Assembly: GCA_026708085.1 (NCBI GenBank)
Contig: JAPOVP010000056.1
Span: 1 to 64,000 of the forward strand
Direction of reading: 5' to 3'
From: Caldilineaceae bacterium
GTDB lineage: Bacteria > Chloroflexota > Anaerolineae > Caldilineales > Caldilineaceae
Length of the DNA: 64,000 nucleotides
Shown here: one piece after another, positions 26,681-35,057 of the stretch
Layout of the letters: every line of letters starts with the position of its first letter
Position numbering within the stretch: the first letter of the stretch is position 1
Notes under the pieces: generated by a model
What the model saw: the letters and a program-made list of their open reading frames with translations, nothing else
The model's database searches: none
What the model was told of the DNA's origin: nothing
Made by a program: the position numbers and the translations under genes

Positions 26681-27559
26681 TTACCCTTTGATCGCGCCGA
26701 CCAGCGTGCCCCTGACAAAGTATTTCTGCACGAAGGGATAGACGAGCAGAATCGGGCCGGTGGTCACGATGACCGTCGCCATTTTGACCTGGCGGAAGAA
26801 GGACTTGGCCTGCAAGGTGTCGCTGTAGTTGCCCTGCACCACCTCGCCGGTGGCGCCGCGGATCAGCATGCGCCGCAGCATGATGGTCAGGGGGAACTTT
26901 TCCGAGTTGTTGAGATAGAGCAGCGGGTTGAAGAAGTCGTTCCAGACGGCGACGGCGACAAAGAGAGCGATGGTCGCCAGGATCGGCTTGGACAGGGGCA
27001 CGATGATCTGCAGGAGGATGCGAAAGTCGCTGGCGCCGTCGACGCGGGCCGCGTCCTTCAGCTCGCGCGGGATGGTGGAGATGTTGGCGCGCACGAGGAT
27101 GATGAACCAGAAGTTGAAGGCGACCGGCAGGACGATGACCCAGGTCGTGTTCAGCAGGCCATAGCCCTGGTAGGTCAGGTAGGTGGGGATGAGGCCGGCG
27201 GAGAAGAAGAGCGTCAGCCCGAGGATGAGGCTGATGGGGCCGCGCAGGCGGAAGCGCGGCTCGGAGAGGGGGTAGGCGGCCAGCAGGCAGGCGATGAGGG
27301 TGAAGGCGGTGCCGAGAACGGTGTAGGTGATCGAGTTACGGTAGGCGCGCAGGACGGAGTTCGAGCGTGCGATCGCCTCGTAGGGCTCCAGGTTGAAGCC
27401 GATGGGGAAGAGCTTGACCGATTGACGCCAGACCGCCTCGCCGTCGCTGACCGAGATCGAAAAGACGTAGAGCAGCGGGTAGAGCATCACGCAGCTGAAT
27501 CCGAACAGGAAGAGGTAGTTCAGGTAATCGAACAGCTGCATCTTTCTGAGTGTATGCAC
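26681..27559 (-). CDS. Carbohydrate ABC transporter permease (LplC-like)
   Basis: The 292-residue integral membrane protein has about six transmembrane segments (YLNYLFLFGFSCVMLYPLLY first) and the EAA cytoplasmic motif DAARVDGASDFRILLQIIVP that contacts the ATPase. It ends with VQKYFVRGTLVGAIKG, typical of CUT1 permeases. The start lies 13 bp downstream of the LplB-like gene. Together they form the transmembrane channel for the binding lipoprotein at 24869. Confidence 0.88.
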   Translation of the reverse strand: MHTLRKMQLFDYLNYLFLFGFSCVMLYPLLYVFSISVSDGEAVWRQSVKLFPIGFNLEPYEAIARSNSVLRAYRNSITYTVLGTAFTLIACLLAAYPLSEPRFRLRGPISLILGLTLFFSAGLIPTYLTYQGYGLLNTTWVIVLPVAFNFWFIILVRANISTIPRELKDAARVDGASDFRILLQIIVPLSKPILATIALFVAVAVWNDFFNPLLYLNNSEKFPLTIMLRRMLIRGATGEVVQGNYSDTLQAKSFFRQVKMATVIVTTGPILLVYPFVQKYFVRGTLVGAIKG

Positions 27560-27572
27560 GGTTTACTCCCGG

Positions 27573-28562
27573 CTACCAGAGCCCTTCGCGGTCTTCGCTG
27601 GTCTGCTTTACGAGATAGTTGGCCGCCACGACCAGCATGAAGGCGATGACGGAGTCGAAGAGACCGATGGCCGCGCCGTAGCTGAAATCGAACTTGATCA
27701 GCCCGCGGCGGTAGACGTAGGTGGCGATAACGTCGGAGACGTTGTAGGTTGCCGGCTGCTGCAGCAGGAAGGCGCGCTCGAATCCGACCGAGATGATGGA
27801 CGAGACCGAGAGGATCAGGGTGACGCTGATCACCGGCAGCAGGCCGGGCAGGGTTATGTAACGGATACGCTGCCAGCGCGAGGCGCCGTCGACGATGGCC
27901 GATTCATACTGTTCGGGCGGGATGCCGGTCAGCGCGGCGAGGTAGATGATCGAGCCCCAGCCGATGCCCTGCCACAGCACCGAGCCGATGTAGAGCGGGC
28001 GGAACCAGGCGGAGGTGCCGAGAATGCGCACCTTTTCGCCGGTCAGGGCGACTGCGATCTGGTTGACGATGCCGTCGGTGCTGAAGAAGTCGTAGATGAG
28101 GCCGACGATGACGACGACGGCGATAAAGTGGGGCAGGTAGCTGATCGATTGGGTGACGCGCTTGAAGAGGCCGTGCTGCTGTTTGACCTCGTTGAGCAGC
28201 ACGGCGAAGACGATCGGCAGCGGGTAGGATATCACCAGCGTCCAGAAGCCGAGCACGACGGTGTTTTTGACGACGCGGAAGAAGAAGGGGTCTTCGATGA
28301 ATTTGATGAAATTCTCCAGACCCACCCAGGGGCTGCCCTGGATGCCGGAGACGATGTTGTAATCTTTGAAGGCGATCTGGAGGCCGTAGAGGGGGTAGAA
28401 GCGGAAGAGGAAGAAGCCGACGAGCACGGGCAGGATCATCACATAGAGCTGCCAGTTGAGCTGCATCTCTCTGTGCAGACGCGTTCGCCAGTCACGCAGG
28501 ACTGCCCGCGGCGCGGACGGCCCCGAAACCAGCGCAGCGTCTAAGGTTGCATCGTCGCTCAT
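27573..28562 (-). CDS. Carbohydrate ABC transporter permease (LplB-like)
   Basis: The 329-residue protein has a cytoplasmic N-terminus of ~35 residues, then LYVMILPVLVGFFLFRFYPL and further hydrophobic segments. The EAA loop is ESAIVDGASRWQRIRYITLP. It is the first gene of the minus-strand transport operon and has a promoter candidate upstream at 28650-28678. Members of this family import complex sugars or, in LplABC of Bacillus, lipo-oligosaccharide-type substrates. Confidence 0.88.
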   Translation of the reverse strand: MSDDATLDAALVSGPSAPRAVLRDWRTRLHREMQLNWQLYVMILPVLVGFFLFRFYPLYGLQIAFKDYNIVSGIQGSPWVGLENFIKFIEDPFFFRVVKNTVVLGFWTLVISYPLPIVFAVLLNEVKQQHGLFKRVTQSISYLPHFIAVVVIVGLIYDFFSTDGIVNQIAVALTGEKVRILGTSAWFRPLYIGSVLWQGIGWGSIIYLAALTGIPPEQYESAIVDGASRWQRIRYITLPGLLPVISVTLILSVSSIISVGFERAFLLQQPATYNVSDVIATYVYRRGLIKFDFSYGAAIGLFDSVIAFMLVVAANYLVKQTSEDREGLW

Positions 28563-28649
28563 GGGGCCACCTTGCGATCACGGGGAAGGCAGGCGAGAAT
28601 TCCGCGGGCGGACAGGCCAGGATTGGAGAGTGCCTCGAACCTGCGGCGC

Positions 28650-28678
28650 AGCATACATGAGGGGCCATTTGTAGTCAA
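28650..28678 (-). promoter_or_regulatory. Sigma-70-type promoter of the sugar transport operon
   Basis: On the minus strand TTGACT (28673-28678) and TATGCT (28650-28655) are separated by 17 bp. The start codon of the first permease gene is ~88 bp downstream. Confidence 0.5.
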
Positions 28679-28761
28679 GTAGATTAACAATTGGATGTGC
28701 GCAAGGCGGGAACTGTGCTAAAGTGCCCGGGCAGCCGTATCCAGCGGAGGGAATCAGCGAC

Positions 28762-30813
28762 ATGCAACTGACAACTGTCGAATCGATCAGGGTGCCGCGC
28801 GATGCCGGTCCACGCGTGAGGACGGCGGCGGACGAGCTGGCGCGCTGGGTCGAAGAGCTGGGCGGCGCGCGGCCAACTGTCGGCGTGCATGCGGCGCAGA
28901 CGCAGGCCTCCGTCTGGCTGGACGACGCCGGGCGCGATTTGAAGCCGGAGCACTTTCGTATCGAGGTGGAGGACGGCGCCGCGCTGCGCATCAGCGGCGG
29001 CGACGGGCGCGGCGTGCTGTACGGCGTGCAGGAATGCATCGACCGCGCGCGGGCGGGCCGGCCGATGACGGCGATGACCGACGGCCCCCATTTTGCGGTG
29101 CGCGGCCTGCGGATGTGGGAGACGCCTTCGAACAAGGTCTGGTGTCTGCCGGTCAAAAGCATCCTCGATTATGATAAGATGCTGCGCCCCGAGGCGCAGC
29201 CCGAATACCTGGATTTCGCGCGGCGGCTGCTGGCGATGCGCGTGAACCGTCTCAGCCTCTTTGCGCAGTACGCGGCCAAGGGCTCGCAGTTCGAGCGCTG
29301 GCTGGCGCGCGCCGAGCCGGTCGAGCGGTTCGCGCGTTTTCTGGACCGTTTTGGCGTGACCGTCGGGCTCTCGCTCCACTATGCCGAGCCTGACGAGAAC
29401 GGGGTCTATGCCGACGTCTGTCCCTTCTCGGAGGTCGTTCGCGACCAGTGGCACAGTTTCACGGCGCGCCTGGCTGCCGACATGCCGAGCGTGCGCAATG
29501 CGATCGTGTGGGGCGCGGGTGAGAACGCGCCCGGCCCGCACGAGGACGACTGCGAGCGCTGCCGCGGGCTGCCGGTACGCGAACGCGTTCTGGCCGGAAT
29601 GCGCCTGGTCAGCGATGCGCTGGCCGCGATCGACGGCGAGCTGCTGTGGCCCGCGGTCACCGACCAGGCCGCGTACGCCAAGGCGGAGACGGAGATGTTC
29701 GGCGAGTGGGGGGATGAGATTCCTGAGAACGTGCGGATCGCGCCGTGCCATCTCTACTGGGACTTTCGCCCGCCCTATCCGCCGCATCCGATCTGGGGCC
29801 ATATCGGCAACCGGCCGGGCGAGCGCTCTCCGTACGTATTCGAGCTGGCGCTGGTGGGCGATACGGCCGGCCTGAACTTTCTGCCGTGCTCGATGGCGCA
29901 CCGCTGGCGGGAGGCGTTTCGCAAGGCGGCGGCCAAGGGCTGTGAAGGCTTTGACGCCAACCTGGGCGTGCACCCCGAGTATGTGGACCATCCGCTCAAT
30001 CTCTCCAACTGGTATGCCTACGGCCGGCTGTGCTGGGACCCGCAGCTCGACCCGGACGAGATTCTGTCGGAGTGGCTGACGATGGAGTACGGCGCGGCCG
30101 CGGTCGCGTTTCTGCCCGGGCTGAAGGAGACCTATCCCGCCGCGATCGGCGCGCTGTTCAGCCGCTGCGGCCTGACCCAATGTCACAGCTACGTTGCCCG
30201 CTACAGCTATCTGGACACACGTCTGAACGGGCCGTGGCGCATCTGGACCGACTACCTGCATCCGGGGATGGACCGCGCGGGTGAAGACGTTCTCGGCCTG
30301 GAGCTGCCGCTGGACGCCTATCCTGAGGAGGAGCGGGAGTCGCTGCGCAGCGACCCGCGCTATCAGCTCATTTTCAACCGGGTGCCGCTGACCGCCGAAT
30401 ATGCGGCCGAGCTGATGGCGGAGAAGCGGCCGTCGATCGAGCGGATGGAGGAGGTGCTGGCGGCGTGGCGGCGGCTGGAGGGCGAGGTAGAGCCGGCCGC
30501 CTTTGCCCGCGTGGCCGGGCTGCTGGAAGGCAACGTCAACGACGTGCGCATCTTTGTGGACTGTTTCGGGCTGTACCTGGACCACAAGCTGGGACGGCTG
30601 GAGGCGGGGCAGATCGAAGCGGTGCGCGCGCGCTACGCCGGCGTTCCCAAGGGGGAGGCCACGGCGGGCTCGCCGTATGACGGCTGGTTCTGGGACCACT
30701 TTGGCTGGCAGGGCACCTACCTGGAGTTCCTCGAGGACCTGGAGAAGCTGCTGCGCGGCGAGACGCTGGGCCCGTTTCTGGCCGCAGGCGCGACGGAGAG
30801 CCAGATGGAGTAG
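28762..30813 (+). CDS. Alpha-glucuronidase-like (GH67/GH20-type) glycoside hydrolase
   Basis: The 683-residue product begins with a small alpha/beta domain like the GH20b/GH67 N-terminal domain (LARWVEELGG, LRISGGDGRGVLYGVQECID at ~70-95). It continues as a TIM-barrel-like region with AVRGLRMWETPSN, RLLAMRVNRLSLFAQY, AIVWGAGENAPGPHEDDCERC and IAPCHLYWDFRPPYPPHP. ATG at 28762 was preferred over an upstream frame because GGAGGG lies before it. The gene is divergent from the transport operon and is followed by GH127, so it probably acts on imported uronic-acid- or hexosamine-containing glycans. Exact specificity cannot be read from sequence. Confidence 0.6.
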   Translation: MQLTTVESIRVPRDAGPRVRTAADELARWVEELGGARPTVGVHAAQTQASVWLDDAGRDLKPEHFRIEVEDGAALRISGGDGRGVLYGVQECIDRARAGRPMTAMTDGPHFAVRGLRMWETPSNKVWCLPVKSILDYDKMLRPEAQPEYLDFARRLLAMRVNRLSLFAQYAAKGSQFERWLARAEPVERFARFLDRFGVTVGLSLHYAEPDENGVYADVCPFSEVVRDQWHSFTARLAADMPSVRNAIVWGAGENAPGPHEDDCERCRGLPVRERVLAGMRLVSDALAAIDGELLWPAVTDQAAYAKAETEMFGEWGDEIPENVRIAPCHLYWDFRPPYPPHPIWGHIGNRPGERSPYVFELALVGDTAGLNFLPCSMAHRWREAFRKAAAKGCEGFDANLGVHPEYVDHPLNLSNWYAYGRLCWDPQLDPDEILSEWLTMEYGAAAVAFLPGLKETYPAAIGALFSRCGLTQCHSYVARYSYLDTRLNGPWRIWTDYLHPGMDRAGEDVLGLELPLDAYPEEERESLRSDPRYQLIFNRVPLTAEYAAELMAEKRPSIERMEEVLAAWRRLEGEVEPAAFARVAGLLEGNVNDVRIFVDCFGLYLDHKLGRLEAGQIEAVRARYAGVPKGEATAGSPYDGWFWDHFGWQGTYLEFLEDLEKLLRGETLGPFLAAGATESQME

Positions 30814-30873
30814 GCGTCTGTTCTGCGTGTTGCGCAGGGCGAGCGGGACGTTCTCGGACTGGAAGGGGGGAGC

Positions 30874-32853
30874 ATGTCGGACAACGGGAAGACCCCAGAG
30901 TGGCAGGAGGCGGGCGTGGTGTCGACAGTCGCCAGTCGATATGCCGCGCTCAGGCCTGTTCCGCTACAGGCGGTCAGGATGGGCGACGGTTTCTGGAAGG
31001 CGCGCATCGATGCCGGCCGGCGCAACGGCATCGCGGCGTTCCTGGCCTGGCTGGACGTAGACGACCAGACCGCGCCGTTCCGGGCGTATGCGGCGGGCGA
31101 TAGGGTGGGCATCCTTGCCGGCCTGGAGACGCTCAAGGCCAATCCGACAGGGATGAACCGCACGCGCAACGGGCATTCGTGGCGGGCGAATTTCCAGAAG
31201 TGGCTGGAGGCGTGCGCCTTTTTCATCCAGTCCGATCACGATGCGGGTACGCGCGCGTTGCTCGATCTGTTTGTGCGCGGGGTTGTGCGGGCACACGAGG
31301 ACGATGCCTTCTGGGCGGTCTACTACGGCGACGGGTTCGAGAGATCGTACGGACTGGGCAACCCGGGGCACCTGATCCAGGCCGCGATCGCGCACCACCG
31401 GGCGACCGGCTCGACCGAGTTCCTGGAGTGCGCGCAGCGCGTTGCCGACGCGATCTGCCAAAAATTCGGGGGCGAGGATTTCGCCGGGCACAGCGTGATC
31501 GAGATGGCGCTGGTCGAGCTCTACCGCACGACCGGCCAGGAGCGGTATCTCGCCGGCGCGCGCCATTTCCTCACGCCGCTGCTGCGGCAGCCGCCGGTCG
31601 TGGGCTCCCCTTTCCGCGGCTCTGCGAGCAGGCACGTCGTGCGCCAGACCTACCTCCTGTGCGGCGGCGCCGACTATTTTGCCGAGACGGGCGACCGGGA
31701 ATTCCTGGACAAGCTGACGGCGATCTGGGAAGACATGGCCGGCGGCAAGCTGCATCTGACGGGCCAGCTGGCTGTGGATGGGGAGAACATCGAGATGACC
31801 TGCAAGGAGGCGTTCGAGCTGCATACGGGCGTCTTCCGGTTTTTACTCGGCACCGGTCTGGAGACGTGTGAAGCGGTCGGTAACGCGACCTGGAACTGGC
31901 GGATGCTGGCGGTGACGGGCGCTGCCCGCTACGCCGACCTGATGGAGAGGACGCTCTACAACGGCTTCCTGGCGCACGTATCGCTCGACGGGGCCAAGTT
32001 TCACTATCTGTGTCCGCTCTCTTCGGACGGTAACCACTGGCAGCGCACGGCCTGGGCTTCGACGTCGACGGGCTGCTGCCCGCCGAACGCGCTGCGCATG
32101 CTGGCGTCGCTGCCGGGTTATATCTTCAGCACGTCGCAGGACGGCGTGTGGGTCCACCTGTACGACGGCTGCAGGATGGACTGGCGGCTGCAGGACGGGA
32201 CCGGGCTCCGCCTGACGCAGGAGACGGCGTATCCCTGGGACGGTGAGGTCGCGTTCAGGCTTGAGCCTGAGCGGCCGGTCGCGTTCGCGCTGAACCTGCG
32301 CATTCCGGCGTGGTGCCGCGCCGCGTCGCTGCAGGTGAACGGTGAGGCGTTCGAGGGCGAACTTGCGCCCGGCGCCTACTGCCGCATCGAAAGGGTGTGG
32401 CGCAGCGGCGCTCTTGTCGTTCTGCGGCTGCCGATGCCGGTCGTGGCGGTGACGGCCGATGCGCGCGCCCGGTACTACGAGGGCAAGGTTGCGCTGTGTC
32501 GCGGCCCGCTTGTCTATAGTGTCGAGAGTACGGACAATCCTGGTGTCGGTATGTGGGGCGCGTGGGTTGGGTTGCCTGCGGGGGATGGGCCGGGCGGCCG
32601 CGAGCTGACGGGGCATTACCGGCAGGCGGCGCTGCTGGACGAGTTTGCGGTGGATTACAGGCAAGACCTGCTGGGCGGCGTTGTCGCTCTGCAGGGAGCC
32701 GGGGGGTCGTACGATGAACCGGCCGGCAAGCTGACATTCATTCCCTACTATGCGTGGGGGAACCGGGAGAGCAGGTCGTCGCTGCGGACGTGGATCGACG
32801 GCAGGACGCAGGGAGAGGAAGGGGAAGATGCGAGCCAGACGCCTGGTGTGTAA
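30874..32853 (+). CDS. GH127-family beta-L-arabinofuranosidase-like enzyme
   Basis: The 659-residue protein has the GH127 layout: VPLQAVRMGDGFWKARIDAG at the N-terminus, an (alpha/alpha)-barrel with GGADYFAETGDREFL and ENIEMTCKEAFELH, and the conserved motif TGCCPPNALRMLASLPGYIF near residue 400. Its Cys pair belongs to the zinc-associated cysteine nucleophile site in characterised members. C-terminal beta-sandwich domains follow (FALNLRIPAWCRAASLQVNG). No signal peptide is present, so it acts in the cytoplasm on imported sugars. It overlaps the next dehydrogenase gene by 26 bp, which implies co-transcription. Confidence 0.85.
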   Translation: MSDNGKTPEWQEAGVVSTVASRYAALRPVPLQAVRMGDGFWKARIDAGRRNGIAAFLAWLDVDDQTAPFRAYAAGDRVGILAGLETLKANPTGMNRTRNGHSWRANFQKWLEACAFFIQSDHDAGTRALLDLFVRGVVRAHEDDAFWAVYYGDGFERSYGLGNPGHLIQAAIAHHRATGSTEFLECAQRVADAICQKFGGEDFAGHSVIEMALVELYRTTGQERYLAGARHFLTPLLRQPPVVGSPFRGSASRHVVRQTYLLCGGADYFAETGDREFLDKLTAIWEDMAGGKLHLTGQLAVDGENIEMTCKEAFELHTGVFRFLLGTGLETCEAVGNATWNWRMLAVTGAARYADLMERTLYNGFLAHVSLDGAKFHYLCPLSSDGNHWQRTAWASTSTGCCPPNALRMLASLPGYIFSTSQDGVWVHLYDGCRMDWRLQDGTGLRLTQETAYPWDGEVAFRLEPERPVAFALNLRIPAWCRAASLQVNGEAFEGELAPGAYCRIERVWRSGALVVLRLPMPVVAVTADARARYYEGKVALCRGPLVYSVESTDNPGVGMWGAWVGLPAGDGPGGRELTGHYRQAALLDEFAVDYRQDLLGGVVALQGAGGSYDEPAGKLTFIPYYAWGNRESRSSLRTWIDGRTQGEEGEDASQTPGV

Positions 32854-33844
32854 GGCCGTTGGCCGGGTCGAATGGGAGAGCTTCGAGATCGCGGCGCAGC
32901 CGGCCCCGCACGAGGTGGTCGTCAGGTCGGTCTGCTCGTTGATCAGCGCGGGCACGGAGACCGCGTTGTACAGCGGTACGCACATCGGCTTTTCGCAGGA
33001 TAGCCCGCCGATGCTCCCACAAGAGTTGGGCTACGCCTTGGCCGGTGTTGTGCAGGCGGTTGGCGGCGCGGTGACGGCGTGGGCGCCGGGCGACTGGGTG
33101 GTGGCCTACGCAGCGCACGGCGACTGGGCGGTGTGCGACGTACGCACGGCCAAGATTTGGCGTCTGCCGCCGCTGGTATCGTTCGAGCAGGGGGCCCTGG
33201 CCGTGATGGGCGGCATCAGTGCGGTGGGTGTACGCCAGGGCCAGGTCGCGCTGGGCGAGACGGTGGTGGTACTGGGCCTGGGGCTGGTCGGCCAGTTTGC
33301 GGCGCGGCTGGCGCGCGCGGCGGGCGCGCGGCCGGTGATCGGGGTCGATTTCTTTCCCAAACGGGTGCAGGTCGCGGCAGAGGCGGCTGTGCGGGCGTTC
33401 AATCCGGACGAGATAGACGTCGGGCAGATGGTGGGCGATCTGACCGATGGGCGCATGGCGGAGGTGGTGATCGAGGCGACCGGCAATCCTGCGGTGATCC
33501 CGCAGGCGCTGGAGCTGGCGGGCGACGGCGGGCGCGTGGTGTTGCTGGGCAGCCCGCGCGGCACGGTCGAAATCGATCCGTACGCGGTCCACCAAAAGGG
33601 TGTCTCGCTGATCGGTGCGCACGCCCGCGTCTCCGGACATGCGCAGACGGTACGCGATCCGTGGACGCGTGAGCGCAATCTCGAGCTGGTCCTGCGTCTG
33701 TTTGCGGACGGTTCGCTGTCGGACGGGGGGCTGATCAGCCACCGTATTCAGCCGGAGGCGGTTGGCGAGATGTACGAGCGGCTGGTTGAGCGCCCGCGCG
33801 ATTTTCTCGGCGTGTTGATCGAATGGGCGGGGACGAACGCGTAA
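32828..33844 (+). CDS. Medium-chain zinc-type dehydrogenase-like protein
   Basis: The 338-residue product has a GroES-like domain (VVRSVCSLISAGTETALYSG, GYALAGVVQAVGG) and a Rossmann domain (VVVLGLGLVGQFAARLARAAG, ~160). The C-terminus holds ISHRIQPEAVGEMYERLVER. ATG at 32828 follows a purine-rich GAGGAAGGGGAAG and lies inside the end of the GH127 gene. It is probably an oxidoreductase for the sugar or inositol-type product of the upstream hydrolases. A second, distant homologue is at 22995. Confidence 0.78.
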   Translation: MRARRLVCKAVGRVEWESFEIAAQPAPHEVVVRSVCSLISAGTETALYSGTHIGFSQDSPPMLPQELGYALAGVVQAVGGAVTAWAPGDWVVAYAAHGDWAVCDVRTAKIWRLPPLVSFEQGALAVMGGISAVGVRQGQVALGETVVVLGLGLVGQFAARLARAAGARPVIGVDFFPKRVQVAAEAAVRAFNPDEIDVGQMVGDLTDGRMAEVVIEATGNPAVIPQALELAGDGGRVVLLGSPRGTVEIDPYAVHQKGVSLIGAHARVSGHAQTVRDPWTRERNLELVLRLFADGSLSDGGLISHRIQPEAVGEMYERLVERPRDFLGVLIEWAGTNA

Positions 33845-33969
33845 TTGTCTGCGGGCGTATAGATTATCTGTACTCAGACCTTGGCCTGATTCGATGCCTT
33901 GCGGATGCCGCTGAGTCCAGAGGTCTGGACAGTTAGCGACAGTCCAGGTGTTGCCAAGTGCACCTCGAT

Positions 33970-34356
33970 CTATGCCGCCTCAATATCGGTATGGGTAAAG
34001 TCCTGACCTTTGAAGAGGAGCGGTTCACGGCTTGTTGCCGCGAGCGCGTAGACAAAGCAGTCGCCAAAGTTTAGCCCGGCTGGATGATTGCCTTTTCCAA
34101 AGCGCCGCCAAGCGCGGCGAGCAACGTCAGCCTGTTCGGTCGTAACAGGGACCAGTTCGATGGATGCTGCCTCCAGAAGCAGGTCCAGTTCATGCCCGGC
34201 GGCGGTTCCGCCTCTGCTCTCGACCACCATCGCGGCTTCAAGTAACGCGGTCACCGACATACGTCTGGGCCAAGCCATCGCGATCGCCTCTGCGTAGCGA
34301 GCAGCGTCTGGCTCGCCGAAAAGAATGGCGAGGATTGCCGACGTGTCGATAATCAT
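33970..34356 (-). CDS. vapC: VapC-type PIN-domain toxin
   Basis: The 128-residue protein has the PIN nuclease fold with acidic residues D4 (MIIDTSAILAIL), E40 (ALLEAAMVV) and D99 (NFGDCFVYALA). VapC toxins cleave tRNA or rRNA. Its start overlaps the stop of the antitoxin by 4 bp (ATGA). All expected active-site residues are present, so the pair looks intact. Confidence 0.9.
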   Translation of the reverse strand: MIIDTSAILAILFGEPDAARYAEAIAMAWPRRMSVTALLEAAMVVESRGGTAAGHELDLLLEAASIELVPVTTEQADVARRAWRRFGKGNHPAGLNFGDCFVYALAATSREPLLFKGQDFTHTDIEAA

Positions 34357-34610
34357 TTGGGCAGGCCTCGCTCGTCGTAGAGCAGATTACCGTGCTCGAC
34401 AGCAGCCGGCCCTGGCTTGAGATGAGCGGCGCAGCGCCGGCCAATGGCATGCAATTCCTGCGCCAAGGCAGTTGCACCTCGTCTGGCCCTCTCGCGTTCC
34501 AAACGTTCGCGTAGCGCAACCGCAATTGCGCCGTTCGTCGTTTCGCCAGTCAGTTGGGCCAGTTCAGCAGCCAGCCGGCAGGTCTCGGCATTATCGATTT
34601 GCAGGCTCAT
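34353..34610 (-). CDS. vapB: VapB-type antitoxin (Rv0623/PSK family)
   Basis: The 85-residue protein begins MSLQIDNAETCRLAAELAQL followed by TGETTNGAIAVALRERLER, the ribbon-helix-helix start typical of Rv0623-like antitoxins. The C-terminal tail (HGNLLYDERGLPK) is the part that usually binds and inhibits the toxin. It precedes vapC with a 4-bp overlap and probably autoregulates the pair. Confidence 0.85.
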   Translation of the reverse strand: MSLQIDNAETCRLAAELAQLTGETTNGAIAVALRERLERERARRGATALAQELHAIGRRCAAHLKPGPAAVEHGNLLYDERGLPK

Positions 34611-34666
34611 CAGTTGCCTCCAGGTAAGATATCGCGCCCGATGCGTACCCTACACTATCGCGACAT

Positions 34667-34876
34667 GGCTGGCAAGACCTCCGGGCCGACCGAACCTTTG
34701 GCGGACAGAAACGCGACGCCACGGGCCTGATGTACTATAACGCCCAGCACTACGACCCTGCTTTGGGCGCCTTCTTTTCGTCGGATACGAGCGCGCCCAA
34801 TGCGGCATGCGCGGTAGACTGCGACGGGCGTACCTTTGGCAGTTTGAAGCCCCTGGCGATTCGCGACGCACCATAG
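34667..34876 (+). pseudogene. Rhs/YD-repeat protein C-terminal core fragment
   Basis: One frame reads GWQDLRADRTFGGQKRDA, TGLMYYNAQHYDPALGAFFS, SDTSAPNAA to a stop at 34874-34876. It matches the conserved Rhs core ending (GQ-R-D-TGLMYY-A-YYDP-LG-F-SPDT). The rest of the core is absent and no start is visible. This is a relic of a large polymorphic-toxin gene. The remaining ~180 bp up to 35057 show nothing recognisable. Confidence 0.7.
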
Positions 34877-35057
34877 CAATGGATTGCCGCCTCACAGTTC
34901 TCCTCCGCCTTCCTGCTCATCGCGGTCAGGCTCGGCAATAGTCTGTACCATTCGCGGCTCCAGCGCAGAGGCTCGCTGCGGTCTTATGTTTCGTCATTGC
35001 GGCCGCGGTCATACCGCGCGCCGCGTGCCATCCTCGGTTTCGAAAAGTTGGTCCGTG

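Noticed and set aside
28684-30699. 671-codon minus-strand frame antisense to the GH67-like gene
   Set aside because: Arg/His/Gln-rich with no domain pattern; the plus-strand frame has recognisable hydrolase motifs. Similar shadows at 21639-22934, 24815-26515 and 46300-47658 were dismissed for the same reason.
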